This document shows positions 32,764 through 46,403 of a stretch of 63,291 nucleotides of DNA, one piece after another. Position 1 is the stretch's first letter. The number at the start of each line of letters is the position of its first letter. Source of the DNA: Kamptonema formosum PCC 10802 (GTDB lineage: Bacteria > Cyanobacteriota > Cyanobacteriia > Cyanobacteriales > Oscillatoriaceae); the NCBI RefSeq assembly GCF_000332335.1, contig NZ_KB235950.1, positions 262,027-325,317 of the forward strand, in the 5' to 3' direction. The notes beneath the pieces were generated by a model. That model was given only the letters and a program-made list of their open reading frames with translations. It made no database searches and had not been told where the DNA came from. Both the position numbers and the translations under genes were made by a program.

Positions 32764-33642
32764 TTAAGCTTTGATTCCGACAAGAGCGCAGAATTCATGC
32801 CGGACAGGCACCGGCTTACCCATAGCCAAACGCCGGTCTGCATAACTGACAAACGTTCGCATAACTTCAGGAAGAAGTTTTTTATCCAAGGCGTCTATAA
32901 AGCCAGCAGCTGCACCAGATTTCGTCATGTATTCAGCCACTTCATCTCCGTTCTGACAGGGAACCAAAACTTGGCCTTCCCACGCCTCTTGGACGCGGAA
33001 CTTCCCTTGCCCAAACTTCTTGACAAGATAATTCTTATCTTTGGGCAGGTTGAGGTTTACATTCTTAATCATGGCCTCCGGGAAATCGAGTATGACTTTG
33101 CTGAATAGGTCAGAAATCTCCTTCAAAGACGATGCCTTATTTTCAAGGATTCCCAAAAATCCACCCGGTTTAACCACTCTTTCGACTTCCCGGATAAACT
33201 TGCCATGATCCATATAGCAAATTCCCCAGGCACAAACCACTCCGTCAGCTGAACTATCTGCTATTCCTGACAAAAACGAGAGAGCGTCAGAGCGCACGAA
33301 GGTAATATTCGAGAACCCCTGTTCAGCGGCAGTTTCTTGATTGCGCTGCAGCATGCCGGCAGAAAGGTCTACTGCCACCACTCTCCCACGCTCTCCAACT
33401 TTCCCCGCTAACCGGTGAGTGAAAAAGCCGGTGCCGCAGGCCAAATCTAAAACATATTGCCCCTCTCCCACAGGAAGTTTTTGCAACATTCCTAACGCAC
33501 TTTTGCCCAAATTTTGGGAATAATAGGCATCGTAAGACGCAGCCGCTGTATCGTAGTCTGCCGTTTGGTCTGAGTCAGCGTGACTCAGCTTGAGCATGGC
33601 TGTTCTGTAAATCAGCTTTGGCAATTTCCAAGTAGACTTCAT
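32764..33642 (-). CDS. SAM-dependent class I methyltransferase
   Basis: A 292-aa enzyme with the Rossmann motif I VLDLACGTGFFTHRLAG (about residues 65-80), an acidic ribose-binding residue in VVAVDLSAGML, a further motif (FVRSDALSFL) and the post-motif VVKPGGFLGILEN, all typical of UbiE/Methyltransf_11 proteins. Substrate cannot be read from sequence. The position between the oxoamine synthase and acyltransferase genes, with an 86-bp gap upstream, suggests it methylates an intermediate of the proposed amino-lipid, for example an amine or hydroxyl group. Confidence 0.85.
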   Translation of the reverse strand: MKSTWKLPKLIYRTAMLKLSHADSDQTADYDTAAASYDAYYSQNLGKSALGMLQKLPVGEGQYVLDLACGTGFFTHRLAGKVGERGRVVAVDLSAGMLQRNQETAAEQGFSNITFVRSDALSFLSGIADSSADGVVCAWGICYMDHGKFIREVERVVKPGGFLGILENKASSLKEISDLFSKVILDFPEAMIKNVNLNLPKDKNYLVKKFGQGKFRVQEAWEGQVLVPCQNGDEVAEYMTKSGAAAGFIDALDKKLLPEVMRTFVSYADRRLAMGKPVPVRHEFCALVGIKA

Positions 33643-33728
33643 TGATTATCCTTTGTTTGGCAAAACAATTGGTACAGGGCTCACCAGCGCTGTCCTCGCC
33701 CGGAAAGGCCGGCATTCTTTTCGCCAGT

Positions 33729-37324
<3,596 letters not shown>

Positions 37325-37539
37325 ATCATTCTTTACTCTGGATATCTAGCAGATTGCAACTGAGTGAGGTACAGAAATTCGATCCCCCCTAGCTGGGAGC
37401 GCCCCTCTTTTTTTGGGGGATTTTGGAGGATATAACTGCACTCCACGCCACTGAAAACTGCTGTAAAAACGATCTCCCCAGGCTTTCAACAAAAAAGTCA
37501 CCGGCCATTTCCGCAATCGGCTGCTTTAAATAAAGGAAG

Positions 37540-37581
37540 ACTGTAGCTGCGCTAATCACAGGTAGGTTGCCAAAATGACAA
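37540..37581 (-). promoter_or_regulatory. Palindrome and -10 upstream of the lipid operon
   Basis: TTGCCAAAATGACAA at 37567-37581, one mismatch from the TGCCA-N3-TGGCA palindrome, with TACAGT at 37540-37545 as candidate -10. Centre-to-centre spacing is 31.5 bp, as in the peptide promoters. The flank GGTAGGTTGCC also resembles the array B site (GGTAGGCTGCC). Confidence 0.45.
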
Positions 37582-38200
37582 TTTTTTGATGAAGGCGTGA
37601 CAGCAGACGCTTCACGGATTGATCTCAGCCATGTGTGGAATTCGTTGCTGTGACGCTCTTAGAGCGTCCTCAGCCGGCAAACCGCCTGCCACTACTTCCC
37701 CAACGCGGCGCACCGCACTCCTGAAATAAGACCGAATGCAAGCGCGAATAGAGTGCCAAAGGATTCCATGAACTCTTTGCTGTACTCTCGTCGTCCGTCT
37801 CGCTTCGTATCTCTATTGAGATATCAGGCTAACCGTCTACTCTTTATGCACGATGCCCCCGAATTGTTACAAAAATTAACATTTGGAATCTCCCACAGCC
37901 CTTGTCTGTGGCCCGCTCTCTCGCGCCACCCACTGGGATCTGGGATTATTAAGAAAGTATTTATAAAATAAGTTATCGGGCGGTTTTGTGGTAAAGGGTG
38001 AGATATAGCCCGCCCTGAAGTTGACCTGAGAGCAAGGCCGTTTTTTGCGAATCTCATTTAATCGGAAAAATTATCAGATCGCCTCCTTTCGGAGGACGTA
38101 GCACAGGCGTCTCGCCTGTGCACTCGCCTGTGCCTTGGAGGGGTGGGACAGGCGGGACGCCTGTCCTACGCCTGGGAATGGGACAGGCGGGACGCCTGTC
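37582..38200. other. Intergenic DNA with palindromic repeats
   Basis: No gene. From about 38090 there are three palindromes of the GCACAGGCGTCTCGCCTGTGC and GGACAGGCGGGACGCCTGTCC family. Positions 38030-38200 match 27140-27340, next to the orphan GH116 fragment. Confidence 0.7.
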
Positions 38201-40645
38201 CTACGCCTGGAATTTGGTGAGGATGCCATAAATCGCCCAAATGGCCATAGGGCGGAGGTAGAGACTGGCGCGGAAGGTGCCGGCGGCGGTAATCGCTTCC
38301 GGGGTGCGGAATTGCAGCCCGTTGTCGTACACTTGGCGCACAACCGCTTCCGTCATCCGAAACGCCTCATCTTTCATCCCCATCTGCACCATAAACGCCG
38401 CCAGCCCAAAATTAATCCCTGTCCACACTTCCAGAGGGTGGGTGGCGTTGGGATTCACCGGCTTCCCGGAAGGCAGAACCCCATTCGCCGCACCGAATTC
38501 CCCGCCGTGGAACTTCACAAAGCAGGCGTCGTAGACTGTTTTCAGGGCGCTGAGGGCGCGATCCACCGGCACAATATCCGCCAGTCCCAGCAGTTTGGCG
38601 TAGAATTGGCCGCAAAGCTGGTCCGCCATCACGACTTCTGAACCGCTTTCGCTGTCAAGCCGATAGTATTGCCCATTCCAGAGTTTCTCCTCATACACCG
38701 GCTTTGCCTGTTGCAACCAGGTGCGGTAAGTGGCGGCGGTTTCCTCAAGATTGACAGTCGGGATTGGGGAATTTGACGACTCGGTGTCTTCAATGAGAAT
38801 CTCGGCAATGGCGATCGCTGCTTCTAGCGCCGCCAACCACAGCCCGCCGCAATAGGCGCTGACGCCTTGCAATTTCCAGTCGTCAAAAGTCTGGTCGGGT
38901 GCGCCGCCGTTTTCGGGGATGCCGTCGCCGTCAAAATCAAAGGTTTTCAGGTAGGCGAGGGTTTCAACTGCAGCCGGCCAGCACTCCCACAAGAATTCTA
39001 CATCCTTTGCGCCGGTGAGGAGGTAATCGCGGTACACCTGCAAGACGAAATCGCAGGGCAAGTCTTTCCAGAGGTTGCAGTCCTGGTAGCTGGTATAATT
39101 GGTTTGCTGCCAGGGGTGTTCGTTGGGTGCCCCCAAGTCGTGGGGGGTGGCACCGGCAATCTTGCGAACTGCTTCCGCCTGGTTGTAGCCAATAATCCGG
39201 GGCGTGTCGTCGCGGGTGGGAATGGCGCGGGCGAAAGCGAGGAGGACAGATTTTTCCAATTCTGGCCACAGCATTAGCAGCCCGAATGAGCCATAAAGCC
39301 GCACGTCGAGGCTTTCGTACCAGCGGTAATCGAGGCACTCCAGCACCGCAAACCGGCCTTTTGGGTCGTTTTCATCGGCAGCTGTCCACAGCGCCCCACC
39401 GGCAGTCAGGGCGTACAGCTCATTAAATAATGCCATTTTAAACCAGTCGGGCAAATCCTGCCGGTCTAGGATGGGTTGCTGCCAAGATTGGATTTGCTCT
39501 TTCCAGGTGTCGCCATGCTTGAGGGCGGTGCGCACCATCGCCCAGGCGTTTTTGCCATTGCGCCCGTAAAAATCCGTGTAGCGCCGGTAGTACCAGGCAC
39601 CGGCGGCAAATTCGGTGACAGGCAAATCCCACGCTAATATAAAAGGTATTTTGCGGCTTTTTCCCGGTCGGAGGGTGAAGCGGATGGTGAGGGCGACGGC
39701 GACTTGCTGTCCAGGATCTGCCGGTGTTTCGTCTTGCACATCTGGCAGAGATCCGTCTTGAGAGAACATCTTCCAGACATCTTCCCCCGTGCCGGTGGGA
39801 TTCCAGCGGGTGTGGTAGAATGCCTGCACTGCCGGGTTGGTAATGCTGGCAATTGCCAACTGCCCCTCACCTTCCTGAACCTCTTCGTGAATGCTGACGC
39901 GGTTCATCACGCACCCGACGCGGTGGAAATCCTCAACCAGCTGGTTGAAGTTGCCGGTGCTCTCCCCCCACTTCGGTTGGTACTCGTAAACCGGACTGCC
40001 ATCATCGCGCACCCGCACCTTAGGCGATTTAATTAAATTAGTAAACCAGCCCAAGGTATTCTGCCAAGTGAGCATTATACTGAGAGTGATAGGCTCATCC
40101 GTGGGATTGTGGGCAGTCCACTCAAATATTGCCAGCGGATAGCTGCTTTCCTGATAGTTGTGCGCCCACACCGGCGAGAATTGCTCGCAACTCAATTCTG
40201 CCTGAAACACGCCATTATAAGTAAACCAACTGCGCGGGTAAAGGGCGTGATAAGTCCCAGAAAACTTGTCTTCTTCCCCCTTAGCGTCTGGGCGGTTAAT
40301 TTTTTCAGGATACCACTTCCAAGCGGAGAGACTGCCATCCTCAGGCGCTTCCGAGCACATCGCATAAGCTTGCTTCTTGCCGGCAGCTTCTTCAAAGACG
40401 CTAAACTGGCAAGCGGGCAAATTGCGGAAGACGTGTTCGCCGCCATCGAGGTGCCAGAAATTGAAGTCGCCGCGCGGGGATCTGCCAATACAGCCGGCAC
40501 CGAAGCCCCCCAGGGGCATACCGTGCCAAGGGCCATCGTCGAGGTTGCTGGCGTAGCGGACAGTGTAAGGTTTGTCCCACCCTTTGCCGGTGGGCCGGTG
40601 CCAGGTGCAGGCGGGGATTTCGGGTGTGGTCGGTTGGTTGCTCAT
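38201..40645 (-). CDS. GH116 beta-glucosidase / glucosylceramidase-like protein
   Basis: An 814-aa GH116-family enzyme related to human GBA2. It has an N-terminal beta-sandwich (GMPLGGFGAGCIGRSPRGDF) and a C-terminal (alpha/alpha)6 catalytic domain. The expected nucleophile Glu lies in RWYESLDVRLYGS (near 444) and the acid/base Asp in PDQTFDDW (about 585-590), followed by GVSAYCGGLW. It would hydrolyse beta-glucosides, possibly glucosylated lipids. There is no signal peptide, so it is probably cytoplasmic. It is 870 bp upstream of the lipid operon start, on the same strand, so a joint role is possible but unproven. Confidence 0.9.
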   Translation of the reverse strand: MSNQPTTPEIPACTWHRPTGKGWDKPYTVRYASNLDDGPWHGMPLGGFGAGCIGRSPRGDFNFWHLDGGEHVFRNLPACQFSVFEEAAGKKQAYAMCSEAPEDGSLSAWKWYPEKINRPDAKGEEDKFSGTYHALYPRSWFTYNGVFQAELSCEQFSPVWAHNYQESSYPLAIFEWTAHNPTDEPITLSIMLTWQNTLGWFTNLIKSPKVRVRDDGSPVYEYQPKWGESTGNFNQLVEDFHRVGCVMNRVSIHEEVQEGEGQLAIASITNPAVQAFYHTRWNPTGTGEDVWKMFSQDGSLPDVQDETPADPGQQVAVALTIRFTLRPGKSRKIPFILAWDLPVTEFAAGAWYYRRYTDFYGRNGKNAWAMVRTALKHGDTWKEQIQSWQQPILDRQDLPDWFKMALFNELYALTAGGALWTAADENDPKGRFAVLECLDYRWYESLDVRLYGSFGLLMLWPELEKSVLLAFARAIPTRDDTPRIIGYNQAEAVRKIAGATPHDLGAPNEHPWQQTNYTSYQDCNLWKDLPCDFVLQVYRDYLLTGAKDVEFLWECWPAAVETLAYLKTFDFDGDGIPENGGAPDQTFDDWKLQGVSAYCGGLWLAALEAAIAIAEILIEDTESSNSPIPTVNLEETAATYRTWLQQAKPVYEEKLWNGQYYRLDSESGSEVVMADQLCGQFYAKLLGLADIVPVDRALSALKTVYDACFVKFHGGEFGAANGVLPSGKPVNPNATHPLEVWTGINFGLAAFMVQMGMKDEAFRMTEAVVRQVYDNGLQFRTPEAITAAGTFRASLYLRPMAIWAIYGILTKFQA

Positions 40646-42198
40646 GTGGTAGATTTTATCAGTCTGGTGCTGATTTGGGCGTTTCTTGTTGCTGCTGGTG
40701 CAATTCTATATATTCTAGAACCAGCAGTCGCAGGTAATCCAACATCTCGATATAAAACTTCATTTTAGGGTAATTTTTGGAGGAATTGAAGTACCATTGG
40801 GCGACTGCCGGTGTGCTCAAAACTCGCCTTTTATGCAGTTTATTAGCTAGGTTTGTAGTTGGGCTTTAGCCCAATCAGCGTCCCTACTAGGAGCGCACAA
40901 ATTTCATCGGTGGTGCGCATTTCTGAAGTGATTGACTTGAAAATGTTTGTAGTTGGGCTTTTTGTTATATTATAACATTCGCGGGTATTGCTAGGTTCCC
41001 GGCGATTGGAAATCGCGGGAATTGCTAGTTTCCTGGCGATTGGAAATCGCGGCTATACAAACGAAGCCCGCCTTCGCGGGCTAAGAGAAGAGCGAGACTC
41101 TCGAAATTTGCGCGGGTTCCCCTGGTTTCTCCTCGTTCCCAGCCTCAGGCTGGGAACGCCGTTTTGGAGGCTCTGCCTCCTTCAGGATAAATTCGGGTTA
41201 TATTATAACATTTGCGGGGATTGCTAGTTTCCTGGCGATCGGAAAGATGGTGTTGGCGAATTGATAGGGGGTTTGACCCCACCCCCAACCCCTCCCCGTT
41301 AACGGGGAGGGGAGCTTTCGAGAGAACCTTTCGTCCCCCCCTTTCCTCGTCTTTCCTCGAAAAAAACCGCGCTTTGGAGTGAGAATCTTGCTCTACTCTT
41401 AGCCCGCGAAGGCGGGCTTTGTCTGTATAGCCGCGATTTCCAATCGCCAGGAACTTGCGATAATCGCCGAGGAACTAGCTGTAGGTCTAACCCCCCGTTA
41501 ATTGCCTGGGAACGCCGTTTTGGAGGCTCTGCCTCCTTCAGTAGCCACTGAGTTATATTATAACATTCGCGGTCATTTCTAGTTTCCGGGCGATGGGAAA
41601 TCGCGGGGATTGCTAGTTTCCCGGCGATGGGAAATCGCGGGGATTGCTAGTTTCCTGGCGATTGGAAATCGCGGCTATACAAACGAAGCCCGCCTGCGCG
41701 GGCTAAGAGTAGAGCGAGACTCTCAAAATCTGCGCGGTTTCCCCTCGTTTCTCCTCGTTCCCAGCCTCAGGCTGGGAACGCCGTTCGTTCCTCGTTTCTC
41801 CTCGTTCCCAGCCTCTGCCTGGGAACGCCGTTTTGCAGGCTCTGCCTCCTTCAGTAGCCCCTGAGTTCTATTATAACATTCGCGGTCATTTCTAGTTTTC
41901 CGGCGATTGGAAATCGCGGTCATTTCTAGTTTCCTGGCGATTGGAAATCGCGGCTATACAAACGAAGCCCGCCTGCGCGGGCTAAGAGAAGAGCGAGACT
42001 CTCAAAATTCGCGCGGTTTCCCCTCGTTCTCCTCGTTCCCAGCCTCTGCCTGGGAACACCGTTTTGGAGGCTCTGCCTCCTTCAGTAGCAAATGTGTTAT
42101 ATTATAACATAGGGGGGAGAAACAAACAAGCCCTTTCCCCCCGCAACAACCTCTCTTCTACCTTGGCGTCCTTGGCGTCTTGGCGGTTCACTAAACCT
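40646..42198. repeat. Dense dispersed-repeat region
   Basis: About 1.5 kb without a gene. It contains four or more copies of a unit built from GGCGATTGGAAATCGC, GGCTATACAAACGAA and the stem AGCCCGC...GCGGGCT (about 41031-41100, 41398-41455 inverted, 41650-41725, 41935-42005). It also contains copies of CCCAGCCTCAGGCTGGGAACG with GGAGGCTCTGCCTCC, and four or more TTATATTATAACATTCGCGG blocks. Further copies of the first unit occur at about 45095, 45318, 45535, 47560, 47630, 48957 and 50522. Confidence 0.9.
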
Positions 42199-43053
42199 AT
42201 GCCCAACTTCGCAACAAAACTGCGCCCCTTAATCCTAGCACTGTTGCTCGGCGGAATAGCAGCGGGATTCCCCCTACAAACCCCTACCCCGGCAGTTTTT
42301 TCTCAGCCCGAAAGAGTGCAGGTGGCGGAAATTGCGCGGCGGGTGACGGTGCGGATTTTATATGATTCGGGAGCGGGTTCTGGGGTGATTGTTAAGCGGG
42401 AGGGGGGGACTTATACGGTGCTGACGAACCGGCACGTTGTTGCGGGGAGTCAGGAGAATGGCTATACTATTATAACAGAAGATGGGGCGGCTCATGCGGG
42501 GAAGTGGCTGCGAGATGTGGGGAGGGTATTTGGTGAGGTGGATTTGGCTTTGGTGGAATTTAAGAGCGGGGAGAGTTATGGGGTGGCGGTGCTGGGAGAG
42601 TGGGGGAAGCTATCTGTGGGGGATGCGGTTTATGCGGCGGGTTTTCCCAATTGGCAGTTGAAGAATGGGAGTGAGATTGAGAATACGCGGGAGTGGGGGG
42701 TGGTGAGAGCGTTTCGGGTGACGGGGGGAAAGGTGGGGATGCTGCCGGCGGAACCGCTTGTTGAGGGATACCAGTTGGGTTATACTAATGATATCGCGCA
42801 GGGAATGAGCGGCGGGCCGGTGCTGGATGGGGAGGGAAAGTTGGTGGGGATTAATGGCCGGTCGAAATACCCTTTGGCGGGGATTGATGCGTTTAAGTTT
42901 GCCGGTGGGGGGGTGCCGGTGGATGAGGTTTTCCTGGAGATGGAAGCTTTGAGTTGGGCGATTCCTATCTCGTATTTGGGGAATCTCGCTCACCCCCGGC
43001 AATCTGTAGGGGCGGGTTCGCCGGAATTATTTGGGACAAAACGGAGAATGTGA
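42199..43053 (+). CDS. Secreted trypsin-like serine protease
   Basis: A 284-aa protein with a signal peptide (LRPLILALLLGGIAAGFPLQ) and a chymotrypsin-fold domain. The triad candidates are His in TNRHVV, Asp in VDLALVEF and Ser in GMSGGPVLD. The start at 42199 follows from the signal peptide; the ORF extends to 42064 through repeat DNA. The last 20 or so codons (ending FGTKRRM) run into a dispersed GTAGGGGCGGGTTCG repeat, so the present C-terminus seems to have been created by repeat insertion. It converges with the TPR protease gene at 43085. Its substrate is unknown. Confidence 0.85.
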   Translation: MPNFATKLRPLILALLLGGIAAGFPLQTPTPAVFSQPERVQVAEIARRVTVRILYDSGAGSGVIVKREGGTYTVLTNRHVVAGSQENGYTIITEDGAAHAGKWLRDVGRVFGEVDLALVEFKSGESYGVAVLGEWGKLSVGDAVYAAGFPNWQLKNGSEIENTREWGVVRAFRVTGGKVGMLPAEPLVEGYQLGYTNDIAQGMSGGPVLDGEGKLVGINGRSKYPLAGIDAFKFAGGGVPVDEVFLEMEALSWAIPISYLGNLAHPRQSVGAGSPELFGTKRRM

Positions 43054-43084
43054 ATAAATCCGCCCCGACACCGCCGGCAATCTA

Positions 43085-44968
43085 TTAGGATAGCTCTTTG
43101 AGCCGATTAAGCGAATTTTGATACCACTCTTGGTTTCCTTGTTGTTTATAGAGAACGGCAGCTTTCTGAAAATCTTCTCTCGCGCCTTGTTTATTTCCCG
43201 TGTCGCGGTGGACAAGACCCCGGTTGTAGTAGGCATTGGCAAGGTTGGGATTAATCCGAATAGCCTCAGTGTAATCGGAGAACGCCCCCCGTTTGTCCCC
43301 TAAGTCGTAGTGAACAAGACCCCGGTTGTAGTAGGCATTAGCAAGGTTGGGATTAATCCGAATAGCCTCAGTGTAATCGGAGAACGCCCCCCGTTTGTCC
43401 CCTAAGTCGTAGTGAGCAAGACCCCGGTTGTAGTGGGCATTGGCATAGTTGGGATTGATCCAAATAGCCTCATTGTAGTCGGCAAGCGCCGCCTGTTTGT
43501 CCCCTAAGTCGTAGCGGACAAGACCCCGGTTGTAGTAGGCTTCTGCATATTTGGGATTAATCCGAATAGCCTCATTGTAGTCGGCAAGCGCCGCCTGTTT
43601 GTCCCCTAAGTCGTAGCGGACAAGACCCCGGTTGTAGTAGGCATTGGCAAGGTTGGGATTAATCCGAATAGCCTGATTGTAGTCGGCAAGCGCCGCCTGT
43701 TTGTCCCCTAAGTCATAGCGGACAAGACCCCGGTTGTAGTAGGCATTGGCATCACTGGGATTGGTCTGAATAGCCTTATTGTAATCGGCAAGCACCGCCT
43801 GTTTGTCTCCTAAGTCGTAGCGGACAAGACCCCGGTTGTAGTAGGCAGGGGCATAGTTGAGCCCCATCCGAATAGCCTTATTGTAATCGGCAAGCGCCGC
43901 CTGTTTCTCTCCTAAGTCGTAGCGGACAAGACCCCGGTTGTAGTAGGCAGGGGCCAAGTTGGGATTAATCCGAATAGCCTCAGTGTAATCGGCAAGCGCC
44001 GCCTGTTTGTCTCCTAAGTCGTAGCGGACAAGACCCCGGTTGTTGTAGGCTTCTGCATATTTGGGATTAATCCGAATAGCCTCAGTGTAATCGGCAAGCG
44101 CCGCCCGTTTGTCTCCTAAGTCGTAGCGGACAAGACCCCGGTTGTTGTAGGCTTCTGCATATTTGGGATTAATCGCGATTGCCAGGGAATACTCAGCAAG
44201 TGCACCCTTTAAGTCACCTCGCTTTTCGAGAGCAAAGCCTTGGCTGAAATGGGCAGTGGCATCCTTGGCCGGCTCAGGTTGAGTGTTTTTCGCCATCTGG
44301 CTGTCATGCTTTAAAAACACCTGAATGGGAATCCCCAAATTGTCTCCTGTCTTTTCCCCGTTTTCCCTGTCGCCCTTTCCGTGGATGCCAATCACGCGCC
44401 CCGCTTTATCCAGCACCGGCCCGCCACTCATCCCCCGCAGTGTGGGATTATTATAAATCAAAGTATACCCCTCAGAAGGCTGCTTCGCCAGACCCACAAT
44501 TTTGCCCTCAGGCACCACTAAAGTCCGCTGTGGGATTCTCTCGCTGAATGCCGGTGCGCCGGCGACGTAAACGATTTTGCCGGCAGTCGCTTTTTCTGAA
44601 TCGCCCCACTTGGCCAGCTTGTAGGTTTTGTCGCTATTAAAAGTCTGCACCGCCAAATCCACACCAGGCACCGGCGCAGTCACTTTACCGGAATCTACCC
44701 GATACACGGTTCCATCTGGCGCAAACACCAGACAAATCGCATCCGACTTATCGACAGTGTGCTTAGCGGTGAGTACCGAGTAGGTATGTCCCTCACGTTT
44801 GTAAAGCACCCCAAACCCCGAATTGCAGCCATCAATTATAACCGTAATTTCTGTAGCTATTTTTCCCACCTGTTCTGACGATGAAGCGGGACTGTCCCCT
44901 GCCGACAAGAGGGAACACCCACCCACTGCTAGACCAATTCCGACTGTAATTGAGAGTCTGCGCACCAT
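43085..44968 (-). CDS. Trypsin-like protease lipoprotein with 11 TPRs
   Basis: A 627-aa protein starting MVRRLSITVGIGLAVGGCSL, a lipoprotein signal with lipobox AVGGC. The start at 44968 is supported by GAGGAGGTTGATT; the ORF runs on to 45013. Residues about 30-235 form a trypsin-like domain with His in TAKHTV, Asp in VDLAVQTF and Ser in GMSGGPVLD. Residues about 250-625 are eleven 34-residue tetratricopeptide repeats of the pattern AYYNRGLVRYDLGDK. The repeats are almost identical at DNA level (102-bp units, about 43183-44215), which indicates recent expansion. It should sit on the periplasmic side of a membrane. The partners of the TPR surface are unknown. Confidence 0.9.
   Translation of the reverse strand: MVRRLSITVGIGLAVGGCSLLSAGDSPASSSEQVGKIATEITVIIDGCNSGFGVLYKREGHTYSVLTAKHTVDKSDAICLVFAPDGTVYRVDSGKVTAPVPGVDLAVQTFNSDKTYKLAKWGDSEKATAGKIVYVAGAPAFSERIPQRTLVVPEGKIVGLAKQPSEGYTLIYNNPTLRGMSGGPVLDKAGRVIGIHGKGDRENGEKTGDNLGIPIQVFLKHDSQMAKNTQPEPAKDATAHFSQGFALEKRGDLKGALAEYSLAIAINPKYAEAYNNRGLVRYDLGDKRAALADYTEAIRINPKYAEAYNNRGLVRYDLGDKQAALADYTEAIRINPNLAPAYYNRGLVRYDLGEKQAALADYNKAIRMGLNYAPAYYNRGLVRYDLGDKQAVLADYNKAIQTNPSDANAYYNRGLVRYDLGDKQAALADYNQAIRINPNLANAYYNRGLVRYDLGDKQAALADYNEAIRINPKYAEAYYNRGLVRYDLGDKQAALADYNEAIWINPNYANAHYNRGLAHYDLGDKRGAFSDYTEAIRINPNLANAYYNRGLVHYDLGDKRGAFSDYTEAIRINPNLANAYYNRGLVHRDTGNKQGAREDFQKAAVLYKQQGNQEWYQNSLNRLKELS
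43183..44215. repeat. 102-bp tandem repeats within the TPR coding region
   Basis: About ten consecutive 102-bp units share blocks such as GACAAGACCCCGGTTGTAGT, encoding the 34-residue TPRs. Identity between units is high at synonymous positions, so the copy number probably varies between strains. Confidence 0.85.
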
Positions 44969-45750
44969 AATCAACCTCCTCGCCGGGAATAAATGATATC
45001 CTGTCCTGAGCAATTTTTTCTATTATAGGGGAGAAGCCGGTACATTAGCAACCTTTGCCTTGGTGGGGTGGGGGCGGGTTTACCTGGATTTACTCTTAGC
45101 CCGCGTAGGCGGGCTTTGTCTGTATAGCCGCGATTTCCAATCGCCTGGAACCTGGGATGGGAGCGGGTTTATCTGGTTTTTTCCCAATGTCCCAAGGTGT
45201 CGGGTGAACCCGCCCCTACCGGTTATTGGGGGCGGGTTTATCTGGTTTTTTCCCAATCGCCAGGAACCTGGGGTGGGGGCGGGTTTATCTAAAAATCCGC
45301 CTATTTCGACAGTCTTACTCTACTCTTAAGCCCGCCTACGCGGGCTAAGAATGGAGCGAGACTCTCAAAATCTGCCCGGTTTTTCCTCCTCCCAGATCGT
45401 GCTGGGAACGAGAAAACTTGGGGGTGGGGTCTTACCCTACATCAATTCGCCAACAGCATCTTTCCAATCGCCAGGAACCTGGGGTGGGGGCGGGTTTATC
45501 TAAAAATCCGCCTATTTCGACAATCTTACTCTACTCTTAGCCCGCGTAGGCGGGCTTTGTCTGTATAGCCGCGATTTCCAATCGCCAGGAACCTGGGATG
45601 GGGGCGGGTTTATCTGGTTTTTTCCCAATGTCCCAAGGTGTCGGGTGAACCCGCCCCTACCGGTTGTTGGGGGCGGGGTTAGAAACCGCTATCCTTTGGC
45701 AACGAGCGATTGACCAATGTTTCCAAAACAATGGACTCGGTCACCCCACT
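44969..45750. repeat. Repeat-rich intergenic DNA with a segmental duplication
   Basis: No gene. Positions about 45092-45235 and 45532-45672 are near-identical and contain the AGCCCGCGTAGGCGGGCT stem, the GCGATTTCCAATCGCC stem and the inverted pair GGGGCGGGTTTATCTGG...GGTGAACCCGCCCC. A further copy of the first stem is at about 45330-45348. Confidence 0.8.
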
Positions 45751-46281
45751 TTATGTTCCTGTCATGTCAGTAGCTTTCCCCAGGGCAAAATTGGTAATCT
45801 GTGCCAGCACAGCACTGGGGTTTTTGGCATTTTCCTTATTCAAGGTAAACAGCATATTGGCCAAGGTGCAATTCCTTTGCCCCTCCGTCGCCAAACAGAC
45901 CACAGTATAGCCCTTGTCTACCTGGCCAGTCGTTAAATCCAAATTCCTCAACTTTCCCCCATTCGCTTTCACCGCATCCGTTAGCTTGCTGGACACAATT
46001 TTGCAGCGCTGTTCGGGTGTGTACTCAGGGCCAAAGTATGTGCTGTTCCACGTCAGCAGGGGCGCAACGGAAAACACATTCCCTCTTTTGGCAATAGTCG
46101 CCCACCCACCTTCTTGCTGCACGCACTCGAAGCTTGTCGAGTCGGTGGAATTGGAAGCTGTCGCCACTGCCGGTGTCTCGCCCTCGCTGGAAGCGCTTTG
46201 CGGCGAACACCCTACAGTCCCAGACAGCATCAAACCCGTAACGAGAACTGGCATCATCAACCGGCATGTCTTGACAGTCAT
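45751..46281 (-). CDS. COP23-domain lipoprotein
   Basis: A 176-aa protein with a lipoprotein signal (MMPVLVTGLMLSGTVGCSPQ) and a COP23 domain (about residues 50-165; FECVQQEGGWATIAKRGN, W then YTPEQRCKIVSSKL, YTVVCLA...C). COP23 was described as a circadian-oscillating membrane protein of Cyanothece RF-1; its biochemical function is not established. Four Cys residues in the domain could form two disulfides. It is divergent from the kinase gene at 46404 with 120 bp between, so the two may share a promoter region. Confidence 0.85.
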   Translation of the reverse strand: MTVKTCRLMMPVLVTGLMLSGTVGCSPQSASSEGETPAVATASNSTDSTSFECVQQEGGWATIAKRGNVFSVAPLLTWNSTYFGPEYTPEQRCKIVSSKLTDAVKANGGKLRNLDLTTGQVDKGYTVVCLATEGQRNCTLANMLFTLNKENAKNPSAVLAQITNFALGKATDMTGT

Positions 46282-46403
46282 AGTCCAATCTTGTCAATGG
46301 GGTGAATTGAACTTTAAGCGATAGCCCTTGACAAATTTACTGCATTATAATACTTTTTGCTAGAGTGTGCAATAATAGAGCCTAATTTTACCATATTAGC
46401 TCT

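Noticed and set aside
40980-42110. CRISPR array
   Set aside because: Repeats are irregularly spaced, in both orientations and composed of palindromic intergenic elements; there are no uniform unique spacers and no cas genes.
43183-44215. CRISPR or non-coding tandem repeat
   Set aside because: The 102-bp period is the 34-codon TPR unit inside one continuous open frame with a lipoprotein signal.
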